Both the position numbers and the translations under genes were made by a program. The notes under the pieces are model-generated. The model saw only the letters and a program-made list of their open reading frames with translations, did no database searches and was not told where the DNA came from. A stretch of DNA of 64,000 bases, taken from positions 3,534,001 through 3,598,000 of the forward strand of contig NZ_FYEY01000001.1 of NCBI RefSeq assembly GCF_900187385.1, given 5' to 3'. Below are positions 36,697 to 45,056 of the stretch, piece after piece. The DNA is from Streptomyces sp. 2114.4 (GTDB taxonomy: Bacteria; Actinomycetota; Actinomycetes; Streptomycetales; Streptomycetaceae). Every line of letters begins with the position of its first letter. Positions within the stretch are counted from its first letter, which is position 1.

Positions 36697-36737
36697 AAGA
36701 AGCTGCTGTGAGGCGTCTTACATAAAGGTCCAGACCT

Positions 36738-37028
36738 TCACTGGACTCCGTCTTCCTGGCCGGCGTTGGCCGCAAGGCGCTCGCGCTGCCGGTCGACCTT
36801 GGCGACGATCTGCTCGGACATCGCATCCCGCTGCTTGCGCAGCAGCACGAAGCTGAGCGGCGCGGAGATCACGATGGCGAGCAGCAGCAGCCAGACGGTG
36901 TTGGAGGCACCGATGGCGATCGGGATGACGTGAACGTACGCCAGCGCCCACACCACGGCGAACGAGGCGACGAAGAGGCCGATGCGAAGGGCGGTGTAGC
37001 GGAGGGTGGCGAAGTTGTGGCTACTCAC
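36738..37028 (-). CDS. DUF4229 small membrane protein
   Basis: A 96-residue protein with a GTG start. The family pattern is clear: TLRYTALRIGLFVASFAVVW as helix 1, then NTVWLLLLAIVISAPLSFVLL as helix 2 and a charged coiled tail KQRDAMSEQIVAKVDRQRER. DUF4229 genes are conserved near menaquinone genes in streptomycetes; the function is unknown. An assembly or anchoring role next to the prenyl-quinone enzymes is possible. Confidence 0.88.
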   Translation of the reverse strand: MSSHNFATLRYTALRIGLFVASFAVVWALAYVHVIPIAIGASNTVWLLLLAIVISAPLSFVLLRKQRDAMSEQIVAKVDRQRERLAANAGQEDGVQ

Positions 37029-37177
37029 GGATGGGACCTTCTCCTCAACGGCAACCTAAAGGGTCTGCATCCAGTCAAGCACAGCGCTTCGGACGATCTT
37101 CGTGGCCCCTGTCGCGACCCGCCCCGGACCGGACGCCCCACGCCCCGGCCGACCGCCCCGCCCCGCCCCGGCCCCGC

Positions 37178-37702
37178 TCAGCCCAGCTCCAGCCACATGG
37201 TGATGTCGTCGCGGAAGTCGTCGTCGGCCAGCTTGATCGCGCCGGGGACGCGGCCGACCTCCTGGTAGCCGCAGGCCTCGTAGAAACGGTGGACGCCGGT
37301 GCCACCGCGGCAGGTGAGACGGAGCGCGGTGACGCCGTCGAAGGTGCGGGCGGCGTCGGCGACCGCGGCCATCAGCCGGCGGCCGGCGCCCTGCCCCTGG
37401 AGGGAGGGGTGGACCATGACCGTGTAGACCCACAGCCAGTGCGTCATCAGCCGGTGGCCGTTGAAGGTGAGGAAGGCCGTGGCCAGCACCCGGCCGTCCG
37501 CGTCGCGGCCAACCATCAGGCGGGTGCGGCCCTCGGCCATGGCCGTCAGGTGCGTGAGCAGATCGGGACGGACCTGCGCGGGAGACACCGGCGGGAGGAA
37601 GCCGACCGCGCCCCCGGCGTTGGCGACATCGGCCCACAACGCGCATATCCCGTCACGGACTGCGGGGGTGACGGAAGGGTCCAGGTCGAAACGCACGTCC
37701 AT
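37178..37702 (-). CDS. GNAT family N-acetyltransferase
   Basis: A 174-residue protein. The acetyl-CoA site is VYTVMVHPSLQGQGAGRRLM (V-x-P then the Q-G-x-G-x-G/A loop), with the closing VHRFYEACGYQEVG. The substrate is unknown. It lies 45 bp from mqnE in the same direction and is probably in its transcript, but nothing links it to quinone synthesis. Confidence 0.9.
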   Translation of the reverse strand: MDVRFDLDPSVTPAVRDGICALWADVANAGGAVGFLPPVSPAQVRPDLLTHLTAMAEGRTRLMVGRDADGRVLATAFLTFNGHRLMTHWLWVYTVMVHPSLQGQGAGRRLMAAVADAARTFDGVTALRLTCRGGTGVHRFYEACGYQEVGRVPGAIKLADDDFRDDITMWLELG

Positions 37703-37746
37703 GACCCGGACCCTAACTCCCGCCGCCGACAGCGCTTCCGCGCAGG

Positions 37747-38922
37747 TCAGACCCGCATCGGCTGCGGGGACTCGCGGCGGTCCGGGTCGGGGCCCGGGTA
37801 CTCGCGGATCGCCTCGTAGCGGGTGTTGCGCTCGACGGGGCGGAAGCCGGCGTCGCGGATCAGGTCGAGCAGGTCCTCACGGGTCAGCTTGTTGGGCGTG
37901 CCGTAGTTGTCCGCATCGTGCGTGATCTTGTACTCGACGACCGAGCCGTCCATGTCGTCCGCGCCGTGCTGCAGCGCGAGCTGGGTGGTCTGCAGGCCGT
38001 GCATCACCCAGAAGCACTTCACGTGCGGGACGTTGTCGAAGAGGAGGCGGGAGACCGCGAAGGTCTTCAGGGCCTCGGCGCCGGTCGCCATGGTCGTACG
38101 GGCCTGGAGCTTGTTGCGGACCTTGCCGTCCTGCATGTCCACGAAGTCGTGCTGGTAGCGCAGCGGGATGAAGACCTGGAAGCCGCCGGTCTCGTCCTGG
38201 AGCTCACGCAGCCGCAGGACGTGGTCGACGCGGTGGCGCGGCTCCTCGATGTGCCCGTAGAGCATCGTCGAGGGGGTCTTGAGGCCCTTCTCGTGGGCGA
38301 GGCGGTGGATCCGCGACCAGTCCTCCCAGTGGGTGCGGTGGTCGACGATGTGCTGCCGGACCTCCCAGTCGAAGATCTCGGCGCCGCCGCCGGTCAGCGA
38401 CTCCAGGCCGGCGTCGATCAGCTCGTCGAGGATCTCGGAGGCGGTCAGGCCCGAGATGGTCTCGAAGTGGTGGATCTCGGTGGCGGTGAAGGCCTTGAGG
38501 GAAACGTTCGGCAGGGCCTTCTTCAGCTCGCTGAGCGAGCGCGGGTAGTAGCGCCACGGCAGGTTGGGGTGGAGCCCGTTGACGATGTGCAGCTCGGTGA
38601 GGTTGTCGTTCTCCATCGCCTTGGCGAGGCGGACGGCCTCCTCGATGCGCATCGTGTACGCGTCCTTCTCGCCCGGCTTGCGCTGGAAGGAGCAGTAGGC
38701 GCACGACGCGGTGCACACATTCGTCATGTTGAGGTGACGGTTGACGTTGAAGTGGACGACGTCGCCGTTCTTGCGCGTACGCACCTCATGGGCGAGGCCG
38801 CCCAGCCACGCCAGGTCGTCGGACTCGTAGAGGGCGATACCGTCCTCGCGGGTCAGCCGCTCCCCGGCGTGGACCTTCGCCTCCAGCTCACGCTTGAGGC
38901 CCACATCCATCGACGCAGCCAT
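37747..38922 (-). CDS. mqnE: Aminofutalosine synthase (radical SAM)
   Basis: A 391-residue radical-SAM enzyme. It joins 3-enolpyruvoylbenzoate with the adenosyl group to make aminofutalosine, the second step of the futalosine pathway. The cluster motif is NVCTASCAYCSFQRKPGE. Other conserved stretches are ELHIVNGLHPNLPWRYY, GGGAEIFDWEVRQHI and FIPLRYQHDF. Its start ATG at 38922 has GGGAGG eight bases upstream. Confidence 0.95.
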   Translation of the reverse strand: MAASMDVGLKRELEAKVHAGERLTREDGIALYESDDLAWLGGLAHEVRTRKNGDVVHFNVNRHLNMTNVCTASCAYCSFQRKPGEKDAYTMRIEEAVRLAKAMENDNLTELHIVNGLHPNLPWRYYPRSLSELKKALPNVSLKAFTATEIHHFETISGLTASEILDELIDAGLESLTGGGAEIFDWEVRQHIVDHRTHWEDWSRIHRLAHEKGLKTPSTMLYGHIEEPRHRVDHVLRLRELQDETGGFQVFIPLRYQHDFVDMQDGKVRNKLQARTTMATGAEALKTFAVSRLLFDNVPHVKCFWVMHGLQTTQLALQHGADDMDGSVVEYKITHDADNYGTPNKLTREDLLDLIRDAGFRPVERNTRYEAIREYPGPDPDRRESPQPMRV

Positions 38923-39067
38923 CCGGTCGCCTCCCAGTCTCTGCCGTATTCGGTGCCGTTCCGGTGCCTGTCCGGAGCCGGAAACGGGCTCCGACGAGCG
39001 TACTCCCCCATGGCAGGGGCGGACGGGGGCCCCTTGGCGCGCCCGTCCGCTCCCGGGCGCCGCCCGC

Positions 39068-39109
39068 GCGCCCGGTGGGCCTGCTCGCGGCGCCCGGTGG
39101 GCCTGCTCG
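39068..39109. repeat. 20-bp direct repeat ahead of the Lrp gene's end
   Basis: GCGCCCGGTGGGCCTGCTCG occurs at 39068-39087 and again at 39090-39109, 22 bp apart, in the 243-bp gap between mqnE and the Lrp-type regulator. No further copies were seen nearby. Confidence 0.8.
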
Positions 39110-39165
39110 TCCTACTCGGCTTACCGGGCTGGCCGGGCTGACCGGGTTTGTTCGCCCTGCGCGCC

Positions 39166-39624
39166 CTACTCCTCCTCTTCGGGCAGCTGGCCGACGCGGT
39201 TCTCCCATTTGGTGGAGAGCACGATCGTGGTGCGCGTACGGGAGACACCCTTGGTGCCGGACAGCCGCCGGATGGTGCGCTCCAGCCCGTCGACGTCCCC
39301 CACCCGCACCTTGAGCATGTACGAGTCGTCGCCGGCGATGAACCAGCAGTCCTCGATCTCCTCGAGGTCGCGCAGCCGCTGCGCGACGTCCTCGTGGTCG
39401 GTGGCGTCCGACAGCGAGATGCCCACCAGCGCCGTGACACCGAGGCCGAGCGAGGCGGCGTCCACCGTCGCGCGGTAGCCGGTGATCACACCCGCCGCTT
39501 CGAGGCGGTTGATCCGGTCCGTGACGCTGGGCCCGGAGAGGCCGACGAGCCGGCCGAGCTCCGCGTACGAGGCCCGGCCGTTCTCGCGAAGTGCCTGGAT
39601 GAGCTGCCTATCCACCGCGTCCAT
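39166..39624 (-). CDS. Lrp/AsnC family transcriptional regulator
   Basis: A 152-residue protein of standard length. The N-terminal winged HTH is RENGRASYAELGRLVGLSGPSVTDRINRLEAAG. The C-terminal RAM ligand domain has VTALVGISLSDA and WFIAGDDSYMLKVRVGDVDGLE. The family senses amino acids. It is divergent from a 43-residue protein gene, and a palindrome between them is a likely operator. The tail ends in a run of glutamates. Confidence 0.92.
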   Translation of the reverse strand: MDAVDRQLIQALRENGRASYAELGRLVGLSGPSVTDRINRLEAAGVITGYRATVDAASLGLGVTALVGISLSDATDHEDVAQRLRDLEEIEDCWFIAGDDSYMLKVRVGDVDGLERTIRRLSGTKGVSRTRTTIVLSTKWENRVGQLPEEEE

Positions 39625-39650
39625 GCCCTCAAGCCTTCCAATCTTTACGC

Positions 39651-39674
39651 ATATTAGGGTTCTGCATGTAGAAT
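39651..39674. promoter_or_regulatory. Divergent promoters and Lrp-type operator
   Basis: On the minus strand TAATAT (39656-39651) is a -10 for the Lrp gene, and on the plus strand TAGAAT (39669-39674) is a -10 for the small gene. TTCTGCATGTAGAA at 39660-39673 is symmetric except at two bases and overlaps both, so it is a good autoregulatory operator candidate. Confidence 0.6.
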
Positions 39675-39752
39675 CTAAGGCATACAGGGCCTTGGCCCTG
39701 CGAATCTTTCAGTCGATCACGACAATCACAGACGATCTCAGGAGTTGTCACC

Positions 39753-39884
39753 GTGTACTCGATCGAGATGGCCTACGCCCGCATGCGTGAGCTGCAGGAC
39801 CAGGCCAATCGTTCACGTGCCCACCGGGCCGCGGCACCGCGGACCCGCCTCTTCGGTCGCGCCGCCGCAGCGAAGAAGCGCTAG
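39753..39884 (+). CDS. 43-residue basic protein, divergent from the Lrp regulator
   Basis: Begins at GTG 39753 with AGGAG eight bases upstream: VYSIEMAYARMRELQDQANR, then SRAHRAAAPRTRLFGRAAAA and KKR. It is strongly basic and mostly helical, with no signal peptide. Its stop overlaps the ubiX stop by three bases on the other strand. A -10 (TAGAAT) lies about 80 bp upstream. Similar small basic proteins are common in streptomycetes, but the function is unknown. Confidence 0.65.
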   Translation: MYSIEMAYARMRELQDQANRSRAHRAAAPRTRLFGRAAAAKKR

Positions 39885-40609
39885 CCGGCGTCCGGGGCCT
39901 CCTCCGCTTCCTTGGAGCCGCCCCGCAGCTCCCCCTCCCAGCGCCGGTAGAGCCCGTGCGGCACCTCGGCCGCATCGAGCGCCCGGCCGGCGACGAAGTC
40001 CACCAGATCCTGGATGTGCGTCGCTCCCGCATAGAACGCCGGTGAGGCGGGCAGCACCACGGCGCCCGCCTCGTCCAGCGTCACCAGATGCTTGAGCGTC
40101 GGACCGTTCAGCGGGGTCTCGCGCACCGCGACCACCAGCCGCCGCCGCTCCTTGAGCGTCACACTCGCCACCCGCTGCAGCAGATCCTTCGAGAGCCCGA
40201 GCGCCACCCCGGCCACACACGCCGTGCTCGCCGGGACGATCAGCATCCCCTTCACGGGATACGAACCCGACGAGGGCCCGGCCGCCAGGTCCCCGGCCGG
40301 CCAGTACCGCACATCCGCCAGGTCCGCCTCCGTCACCGGAAACGTCGACGGTTTGCCGTCCGCCCCGCGCGCCAGCCATTCCCGCAGGTCGGCGCGCCAG
40401 TGGGCATCCCGGAAGGCGATGCCGGTCTCGTCCAGCAGGGTCAGCCGCGACGCCCGGCTGACGATCAGATCCACCGCCTCCCCGGCGGCGAGCAGCCCGC
40501 GCAATACGGACGCCGCGTACGGCGTCCCGGACGCGCCGGAAATCCCCACGACCCACGGACGGCGTCGGCCGGGGCCCTGCTTACTGGTGTCGTTGTGCGG
40601 CGGCTCCAC
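39881..40609 (-). CDS. ubiX: UbiX-type flavin prenyltransferase
   Basis: A 242-residue protein, somewhat longer than the usual 190-210 because of an N-terminal tail and a C-terminal acidic tail. The flavin-binding signature is PWVVGISGASGTPYAASVLRGL, with MLIVPASTACVAGVALGLSKDLLQR and LVVAVRETPLNGPTLKHL. It makes prenylated FMN for its UbiD partner (43.0-44.5 kb). Together they decarboxylate a naphthoate late in the futalosine pathway. It starts at GTG 40609. Confidence 0.93.
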   Translation of the reverse strand: MEPPHNDTSKQGPGRRRPWVVGISGASGTPYAASVLRGLLAAGEAVDLIVSRASRLTLLDETGIAFRDAHWRADLREWLARGADGKPSTFPVTEADLADVRYWPAGDLAAGPSSGSYPVKGMLIVPASTACVAGVALGLSKDLLQRVASVTLKERRRLVVAVRETPLNGPTLKHLVTLDEAGAVVLPASPAFYAGATHIQDLVDFVAGRALDAAEVPHGLYRRWEGELRGGSKEAEEAPDAG

Positions 40610-40725
40610 GCATCGAGCCTATCCGGCGGAACCGCGGACCCCACCACGGCCGTTCTTACCTGTGCGCCCCGCGCGCGGCCCCGCCGAGGGCCGCCCCACC
40701 GGGGGACGAGAAGGGACGGCCGGAG

Positions 40726-41322
40726 ATGAGATCACGCGCGAAACCCGCGCTCTGCCTGATGCTGGGCTGGGTCGCACTGCTGTGGCTGCTGGAGGGCGTC
40801 GACGTCGCCACCGGCGGCAGCCTGGACGCCTTCGGCATCCAGCCGCGCGAGCCCGCCGAACTGCTCGATGTGGTGCCCGCCGCCTTCCTGCACTTCGGCT
40901 TCGCCCATCTCGCCGCGAACACCCTGCCGTTGCTGCTGCTCGGCTTCGTCGCCGCGCTGCGCAGCGGGGTGCGCCGCCTGCTCGCGGTCGTCCTGCTGAT
41001 CATCCTCGCCAGCGGGCTGGGCGTATGGCTCACCGCCGCGCCGGACAGCAACACCGCGGGCGCCTCGGGCGTCGTCTTCGGCCTCTTCGGCTATCTGCTG
41101 GTACGCGGCTTCATCGAACGCAGCGCCCTCGACATCGGCATCGGCCTGGTCATCGGCGTGCTCTACGGCTCGATCCTGTGGGGCGCGCTGCCGTCCGACA
41201 ACGGGATCAGCTGGCAGGGGCATCTGTTCGGGCTGATCGGCGGGGTGCTGGCGGCCTTCGTCTTCCGGGAGCGCCTTCGCGGCGACGACCTTGCCGGGGC
41301 CGGTGTCCGACCCGTCACGTAG
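40726..41322 (+). CDS. Rhomboid family intramembrane serine protease
   Basis: A 198-residue protein with six hydrophobic segments. The catalytic serine is in TAGASGVVFGLFGYL (the GASG motif) and the catalytic His in WQGHLFGLIGGVL. FLHFGFAHLAANTLPLL is the conserved HxxxN region. It cleaves single-pass membrane proteins in the bilayer; the substrate is unknown. ATG 40726 is preceded by AGAAGGGA. Confidence 0.93.
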   Translation: MRSRAKPALCLMLGWVALLWLLEGVDVATGGSLDAFGIQPREPAELLDVVPAAFLHFGFAHLAANTLPLLLLGFVAALRSGVRRLLAVVLLIILASGLGVWLTAAPDSNTAGASGVVFGLFGYLLVRGFIERSALDIGIGLVIGVLYGSILWGALPSDNGISWQGHLFGLIGGVLAAFVFRERLRGDDLAGAGVRPVT

Positions 41323-41441
41323 CCTCGTGACCAACGGGATTCACGAGCGCGTGCACGGCCTCGCAGCACGCGCGGCGCCGGGGCACGGCGCGGCGCGCTG
41401 CAGGCGGCCGCGCTACGCAGTACATACGGGGTGAGCAGACC

Positions 41442-42113
41442 ATGTCCGACTACCACCAGCCCGGCTACGGCCCTCCGGCCGGCGGACCACAGCAGCCGTA
41501 CGGGGCACCACAGCAGGGGTACGGGACCCCACAGGATCCGTACGGGACGCCGCAGCAGGGGTACGGGGCGCCACAGCAGGGCTGGCACGGCGGGCCCGGA
41601 AGCTACGGCTACCCCGGCGCCCAACAGCAGCCGCCAGGACCCGGTTACGGCCCCGGCACCCCACCCCCCGCGCCCTCGACCGGCCCCGCGATGTGGGCCC
41701 ACCTCGGCACGCTGCTGACCGTGACCGTGGGCTCGACGATGTGCTGCGGGCTGGGGGCCCTCCTCGGCTGGATCTTCCCGCTGTCCGTCCGCAGCAACGA
41801 CCGCCACAAACACGACCCGTACGTCCGCCACCACGCCACCCAGGCCATGAACTTCGGCATCACCCAGGCCGTCATGGCGGCGCTCGGCACGGTGCTCTAC
41901 TTCTCCAGCGCCGTCATCTTCGCCGCGGCCGCCGAAACGGACGCCCAGCGCAACAGCTCCGGCCTGGCGGTCCCGCTGCTGACCGTGATCGTCATCTTCG
42001 GCGGCTACGCCCTGGCCGGCATCGTCTGCGCGGTCATCGGCACGGTGAAGGCGAACCGCGGTGAGCTGTGGACCTATCCGCGGCTGATTGCCTGGCCGCT
42101 GAGCAAGGGCTGA
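41442..42113 (+). CDS. DUF4870 (Tic20-like) membrane protein with a Pro/Gln/Tyr-rich head
   Basis: A 223-residue protein. The first 80 residues are a repetitive PQQGYGTPQ-type sequence: PYGTPQQGYGAPQQGW and similar units. The C-terminal half has four hydrophobic segments and conserved HHATQAMNFGITQAV and NDRHKHDPYVRHH, typical of DUF4870. The function is unknown; the head could be flexible and cytoplasmic. ATG 41442. Confidence 0.88.
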   Translation: MSDYHQPGYGPPAGGPQQPYGAPQQGYGTPQDPYGTPQQGYGAPQQGWHGGPGSYGYPGAQQQPPGPGYGPGTPPPAPSTGPAMWAHLGTLLTVTVGSTMCCGLGALLGWIFPLSVRSNDRHKHDPYVRHHATQAMNFGITQAVMAALGTVLYFSSAVIFAAAAETDAQRNSSGLAVPLLTVIVIFGGYALAGIVCAVIGTVKANRGELWTYPRLIAWPLSKG

Positions 42114-42132
42114 GACAACCGGCCCGAAGCCG

Positions 42133-43035
42133 TCACACCGTCAGCCCTCGCACCAGCAGATCCAGCAGCGCGCACACGAAGAGCGCAATGCCGATGAAGC
42201 CATTGACCTGGAAGAACGCCCGGTTCAGCCGGGTCAGGTCGTGCGGCTTCACGATCGTGTGCTCGTACAGGAAGGCCGCCGCCACGATCACCAGGCCCAG
42301 CCAGAAGAACACGCCCGCCCCGGTCGCCAGCGCGTACCAGACGAAGAGCGCCGTCGTGACGAGGTGGCAGCCGCGGGCGCCCCGGATCGCGGCCGGGATG
42401 CCGAAGCGGGCCGGCACCGACTTCACACCGACCTCGCGGTCCGTCTCCACGTCCTGGCAGGCGTAGATCAGGTCGAAGCCGCCGATCCAGATGCCGACCG
42501 CGAGGCCGAGGATGACCGCTTCCCAGGACCAGGACCCGGTGATCGCGAGCCAGGCGCCGATCGGGCCCATCGCCTGGGCCAGGCCGAGGATCGCCTGCGG
42601 GAAGTTCGTGAACCGCTTGCCGTACGGATAGACCACCATCGGCACCACCGCGAGCGGCGCCAGTGCCAGGCACAGCGGGTTCAGCAGCGCCGCCGCACCC
42701 AGGAAGACGACGAGCGCGATCACCGCGCCCGTCCACGCCGACTTCACCGACACCGCGCCGGTGACCAGTTCGCGGTGTGCGGTGCGCGGGTTCCGGGCGT
42801 CGATCTCGCGGTCGATGATCCGGTTCGCGGCCATCGCGAACGTACGCAGCCCGACCATGGCGAGGGTGACGAGGAAGAGCCGCGCCCAGTGGACGTGCCG
42901 GTCCCACTCGTGCATCGCGGTCAGGGACGCGATGTAGGCGAAGGGCAGCGCGAAGACCGAGTGCTCGATCATCACCAGGCGCAGGAAGGCCTTGGTGCGG
43001 CCCGGCTGCGGGACCGCGGCGGATGCACTGCTCAT
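42133..43035 (-). CDS. mqnP: UbiA-type prenyltransferase of menaquinone synthesis
   Basis: A 300-residue membrane enzyme. The UbiA aspartate-rich signatures are NRIIDREIDARNPRTAHR (N-D-x-x-D type) and DLIYACQDVETDREVGVKS. The length and 8-9 helices match 4-hydroxybenzoate-type octaprenyltransferases. In this context it attaches the isoprenoid chain to 1,4-dihydroxy-6-naphthoate. The ATG at 43035 overlaps the ubiD stop (ATGA), so the two are coupled. Confidence 0.92.
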   Translation of the reverse strand: MSSASAAVPQPGRTKAFLRLVMIEHSVFALPFAYIASLTAMHEWDRHVHWARLFLVTLAMVGLRTFAMAANRIIDREIDARNPRTAHRELVTGAVSVKSAWTGAVIALVVFLGAAALLNPLCLALAPLAVVPMVVYPYGKRFTNFPQAILGLAQAMGPIGAWLAITGSWSWEAVILGLAVGIWIGGFDLIYACQDVETDREVGVKSVPARFGIPAAIRGARGCHLVTTALFVWYALATGAGVFFWLGLVIVAAAFLYEHTIVKPHDLTRLNRAFFQVNGFIGIALFVCALLDLLVRGLTV

Positions 43036-44486
43036 GAGAGTCCGTACTCCTTCCACCGGCGGTCGACCATCGCCGCCGTCCGCGGGTCGGACTCGACCAT
43101 GTGCGGCCAGCCGCCGTCGCGCGTATAGCCCTCCTCGGGCCACTTCTCCGTCGCGTCGATCCCCGCCTTGCCTCCCCAGAACTGCTGGTAGGAGGCGTGG
43201 TCGAGGTGGTCGACGGGGCCTTCGACGACGGTCAGGTCCCGGGCGTAGTCGGTGTTGCCGAGCGCCCGCCAGGACACCTCGTGGAGGTTGTGGACATCGC
43301 AGTCCGCGTCCACGACCACGATCAGTTTGGTCAGCGACATCATGTGCGCGCCCCAGATGGCGTGCATGACCTTCTGGGCGTGCTTGGGGTACTTCTTGTC
43401 GATCGAGACGATCGCGCAGTTGTGGAAACCGCCGGACTCCGGCAGGTGGTAGTCCACGATGTCCGGGACGATGATCTTCAGCAGCGGCAGGAAGAACCGC
43501 TCCGTCGCCCGGCCCAGCGGCCCGTCCTCCGTCGGCGGGCGGCCGACCACGATCGACTGGAGCAGCGGCCGCTTACGCATCGTCACACAGTCGATGGTCA
43601 GCGCCGGGAACGGCTCCTGCGGCGTGTAGAAGCCGGTGTGGTCGCCGAACGGGCCCTCGGGCAGCATCTCGCCGGGCTCCAGCCAGCCCTCGATGACGAC
43701 CTCGGCGTGCGCCGGGACCTGCAGCGGCACGGTCTTGCAGTCGACCATCTCGATCCGCTTGCCCTGGAGGAAGCCCGCGAAGAGGTACTCGTCGATGTCA
43801 CCGGGCAGCGGCGCGGTCGAGGCGTACGTCACGGCCGGCGGGCAGCCGAAGGCGATGGCGACCGGCAGCTTCTCCCCGCGCTTGGCGGCGACCTGGTAGT
43901 GGTTGCGGCTGTCCTTGTGGATCTGCCAGTGCATGCCGATGGTGCGCTTGTCGTGGCGCTGCAGGCGGTACAGACCGAGGTTGCGCACCCCGGTCTCCGG
44001 GTGCTTGGTGTGCGTCAGCCCCAGGTTGAAGAAGGAACCGCCGTCCTCGGGCCAGGTGAACAGCGCCGGCAGCCGGTCCAGGTCGACGTCGGCGCCCCGG
44101 AGCACGACCTCCTGTACGGGCGCTTCCTTGACCTTCTTGGGCGGGACGTGCGTCATACCCGCGAGCTTCCCGAACGCCTCGCGTACGCCGACGAACCCGT
44201 GCGGCAGCTCCGGCTTGAGCAGTCCGCCGATCTTGCCGCTGATGTCCTCGTAGGCCTTGAGGCCCAGCGCCTTCAGCAGCCGGCGGTCGGTGCCGTAGAC
44301 GTTCATGGCGAGCGGCATCGCCGAGCCCTTGACGTTCTCGAAGAGCAGCGCCGGGCCGCCGGACTTCTGCACCCGGTCCACGATCTCGCCGACTTCCAGA
44401 TACGGGTCGACCTCGGCCTTGATGCGCCTCAGGTCACCTTCCCGCTCCAGTGCACGCAGGAACGAGCGAAGATCGTCGTAAGCCAT
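43032..44486 (-). CDS. UbiD-family decarboxylase of menaquinone synthesis
   Basis: A 484-residue protein. The UbiD catalytic core is clear: LYRLQRHDKRTIGMHWQIHKD, EGPFGDHTGFYTPQEPFP (with the catalytic glutamate), and FNLGLTHTKHPETG. It needs prenylated FMN from the UbiX protein at 39.9-40.6 kb. In S. coelicolor such a UbiD-UbiX pair carries out the decarboxylation in late menaquinone synthesis; the assignment here rests on family and neighbourhood. Confidence 0.92.
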   Translation of the reverse strand: MAYDDLRSFLRALEREGDLRRIKAEVDPYLEVGEIVDRVQKSGGPALLFENVKGSAMPLAMNVYGTDRRLLKALGLKAYEDISGKIGGLLKPELPHGFVGVREAFGKLAGMTHVPPKKVKEAPVQEVVLRGADVDLDRLPALFTWPEDGGSFFNLGLTHTKHPETGVRNLGLYRLQRHDKRTIGMHWQIHKDSRNHYQVAAKRGEKLPVAIAFGCPPAVTYASTAPLPGDIDEYLFAGFLQGKRIEMVDCKTVPLQVPAHAEVVIEGWLEPGEMLPEGPFGDHTGFYTPQEPFPALTIDCVTMRKRPLLQSIVVGRPPTEDGPLGRATERFFLPLLKIIVPDIVDYHLPESGGFHNCAIVSIDKKYPKHAQKVMHAIWGAHMMSLTKLIVVVDADCDVHNLHEVSWRALGNTDYARDLTVVEGPVDHLDHASYQQFWGGKAGIDATEKWPEEGYTRDGGWPHMVESDPRTAAMVDRRWKEYGLS

Positions 44487-44573
44487 GCCCTCCAGTATCG
44501 GGTACGCACTACCCTGGACGGGTCACCGGGCCCCGCTGCGGGCCCGCCGTCGCGTGCAGGGGGCTCGTCCGCA

Positions 44574-45029
44574 ATGCTCAGGTATCTGCCGTTCCTCCTG
44601 GTGCTCGCACTGTGGATCTACGCGTTCATCGACTGCCTGAACACGCCCGAGTCCCAGGTGCGCGGACTGCCCAAGGTGATCTGGGTGATCATCATCCTGC
44701 TCTTCGGCGAGGTGCTGGTCGGCCCGGTCGCCTGGCTGGTGGCGGGCAAGCAGCGGCAGCCGGCGGCGGACGGCGGCAGCACGCCGTCGGAGTGGCACCG
44801 CAGCCACCGGACGAAGTTCGTCGCGCCGGACGACAACCCCGAATTCCTCGCGTCCCTCAAGGCCGAGAGCAACAAGAAGGACGAGGCGCTGCTCAAGGAC
44901 TGGGAGGCCGACCTGCGCCGCCGCGAGGAGGAACTGCGGCGCAAGAGCGGTGGTACCGCGGACGGCGGTACGGGGGGCGGCGGTACGGCGAACGGCGGTA
45001 CGGCGAACGGCCCCGAGGAGACTCCCTGA
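44574..45029 (+). CDS. PLDc_N-like membrane protein with a Gly/Thr-rich tail
   Basis: A 151-residue protein. Two helices make up the PLD-nuclease N-terminal-like region: MLRYLPFLLVLALWIYAFIDC and VIWVIIILLFGEVLVGPVAW. A charged domain follows (coiled, with WEADLRRREEELRR), then a tail of Gly-Gly-Thr repeats. It is a membrane protein of unknown role. Start ATG 44574, with GGGGG about 12 bases upstream. Confidence 0.85.
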   Translation: MLRYLPFLLVLALWIYAFIDCLNTPESQVRGLPKVIWVIIILLFGEVLVGPVAWLVAGKQRQPAADGGSTPSEWHRSHRTKFVAPDDNPEFLASLKAESNKKDEALLKDWEADLRRREEELRRKSGGTADGGTGGGGTANGGTANGPEETP

Positions 45030-45056
45030 GCCTGCCGCCCGGCGTACGGTGACGGC

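Noticed and set aside
36437..36826. The 129-codon frame that contains the leader peptide
   Set aside because: The upstream part is shadow sequence running across a terminator; only the last 34 codons, from ATG 36541, carry the leader motif and have a promoter placed for it.
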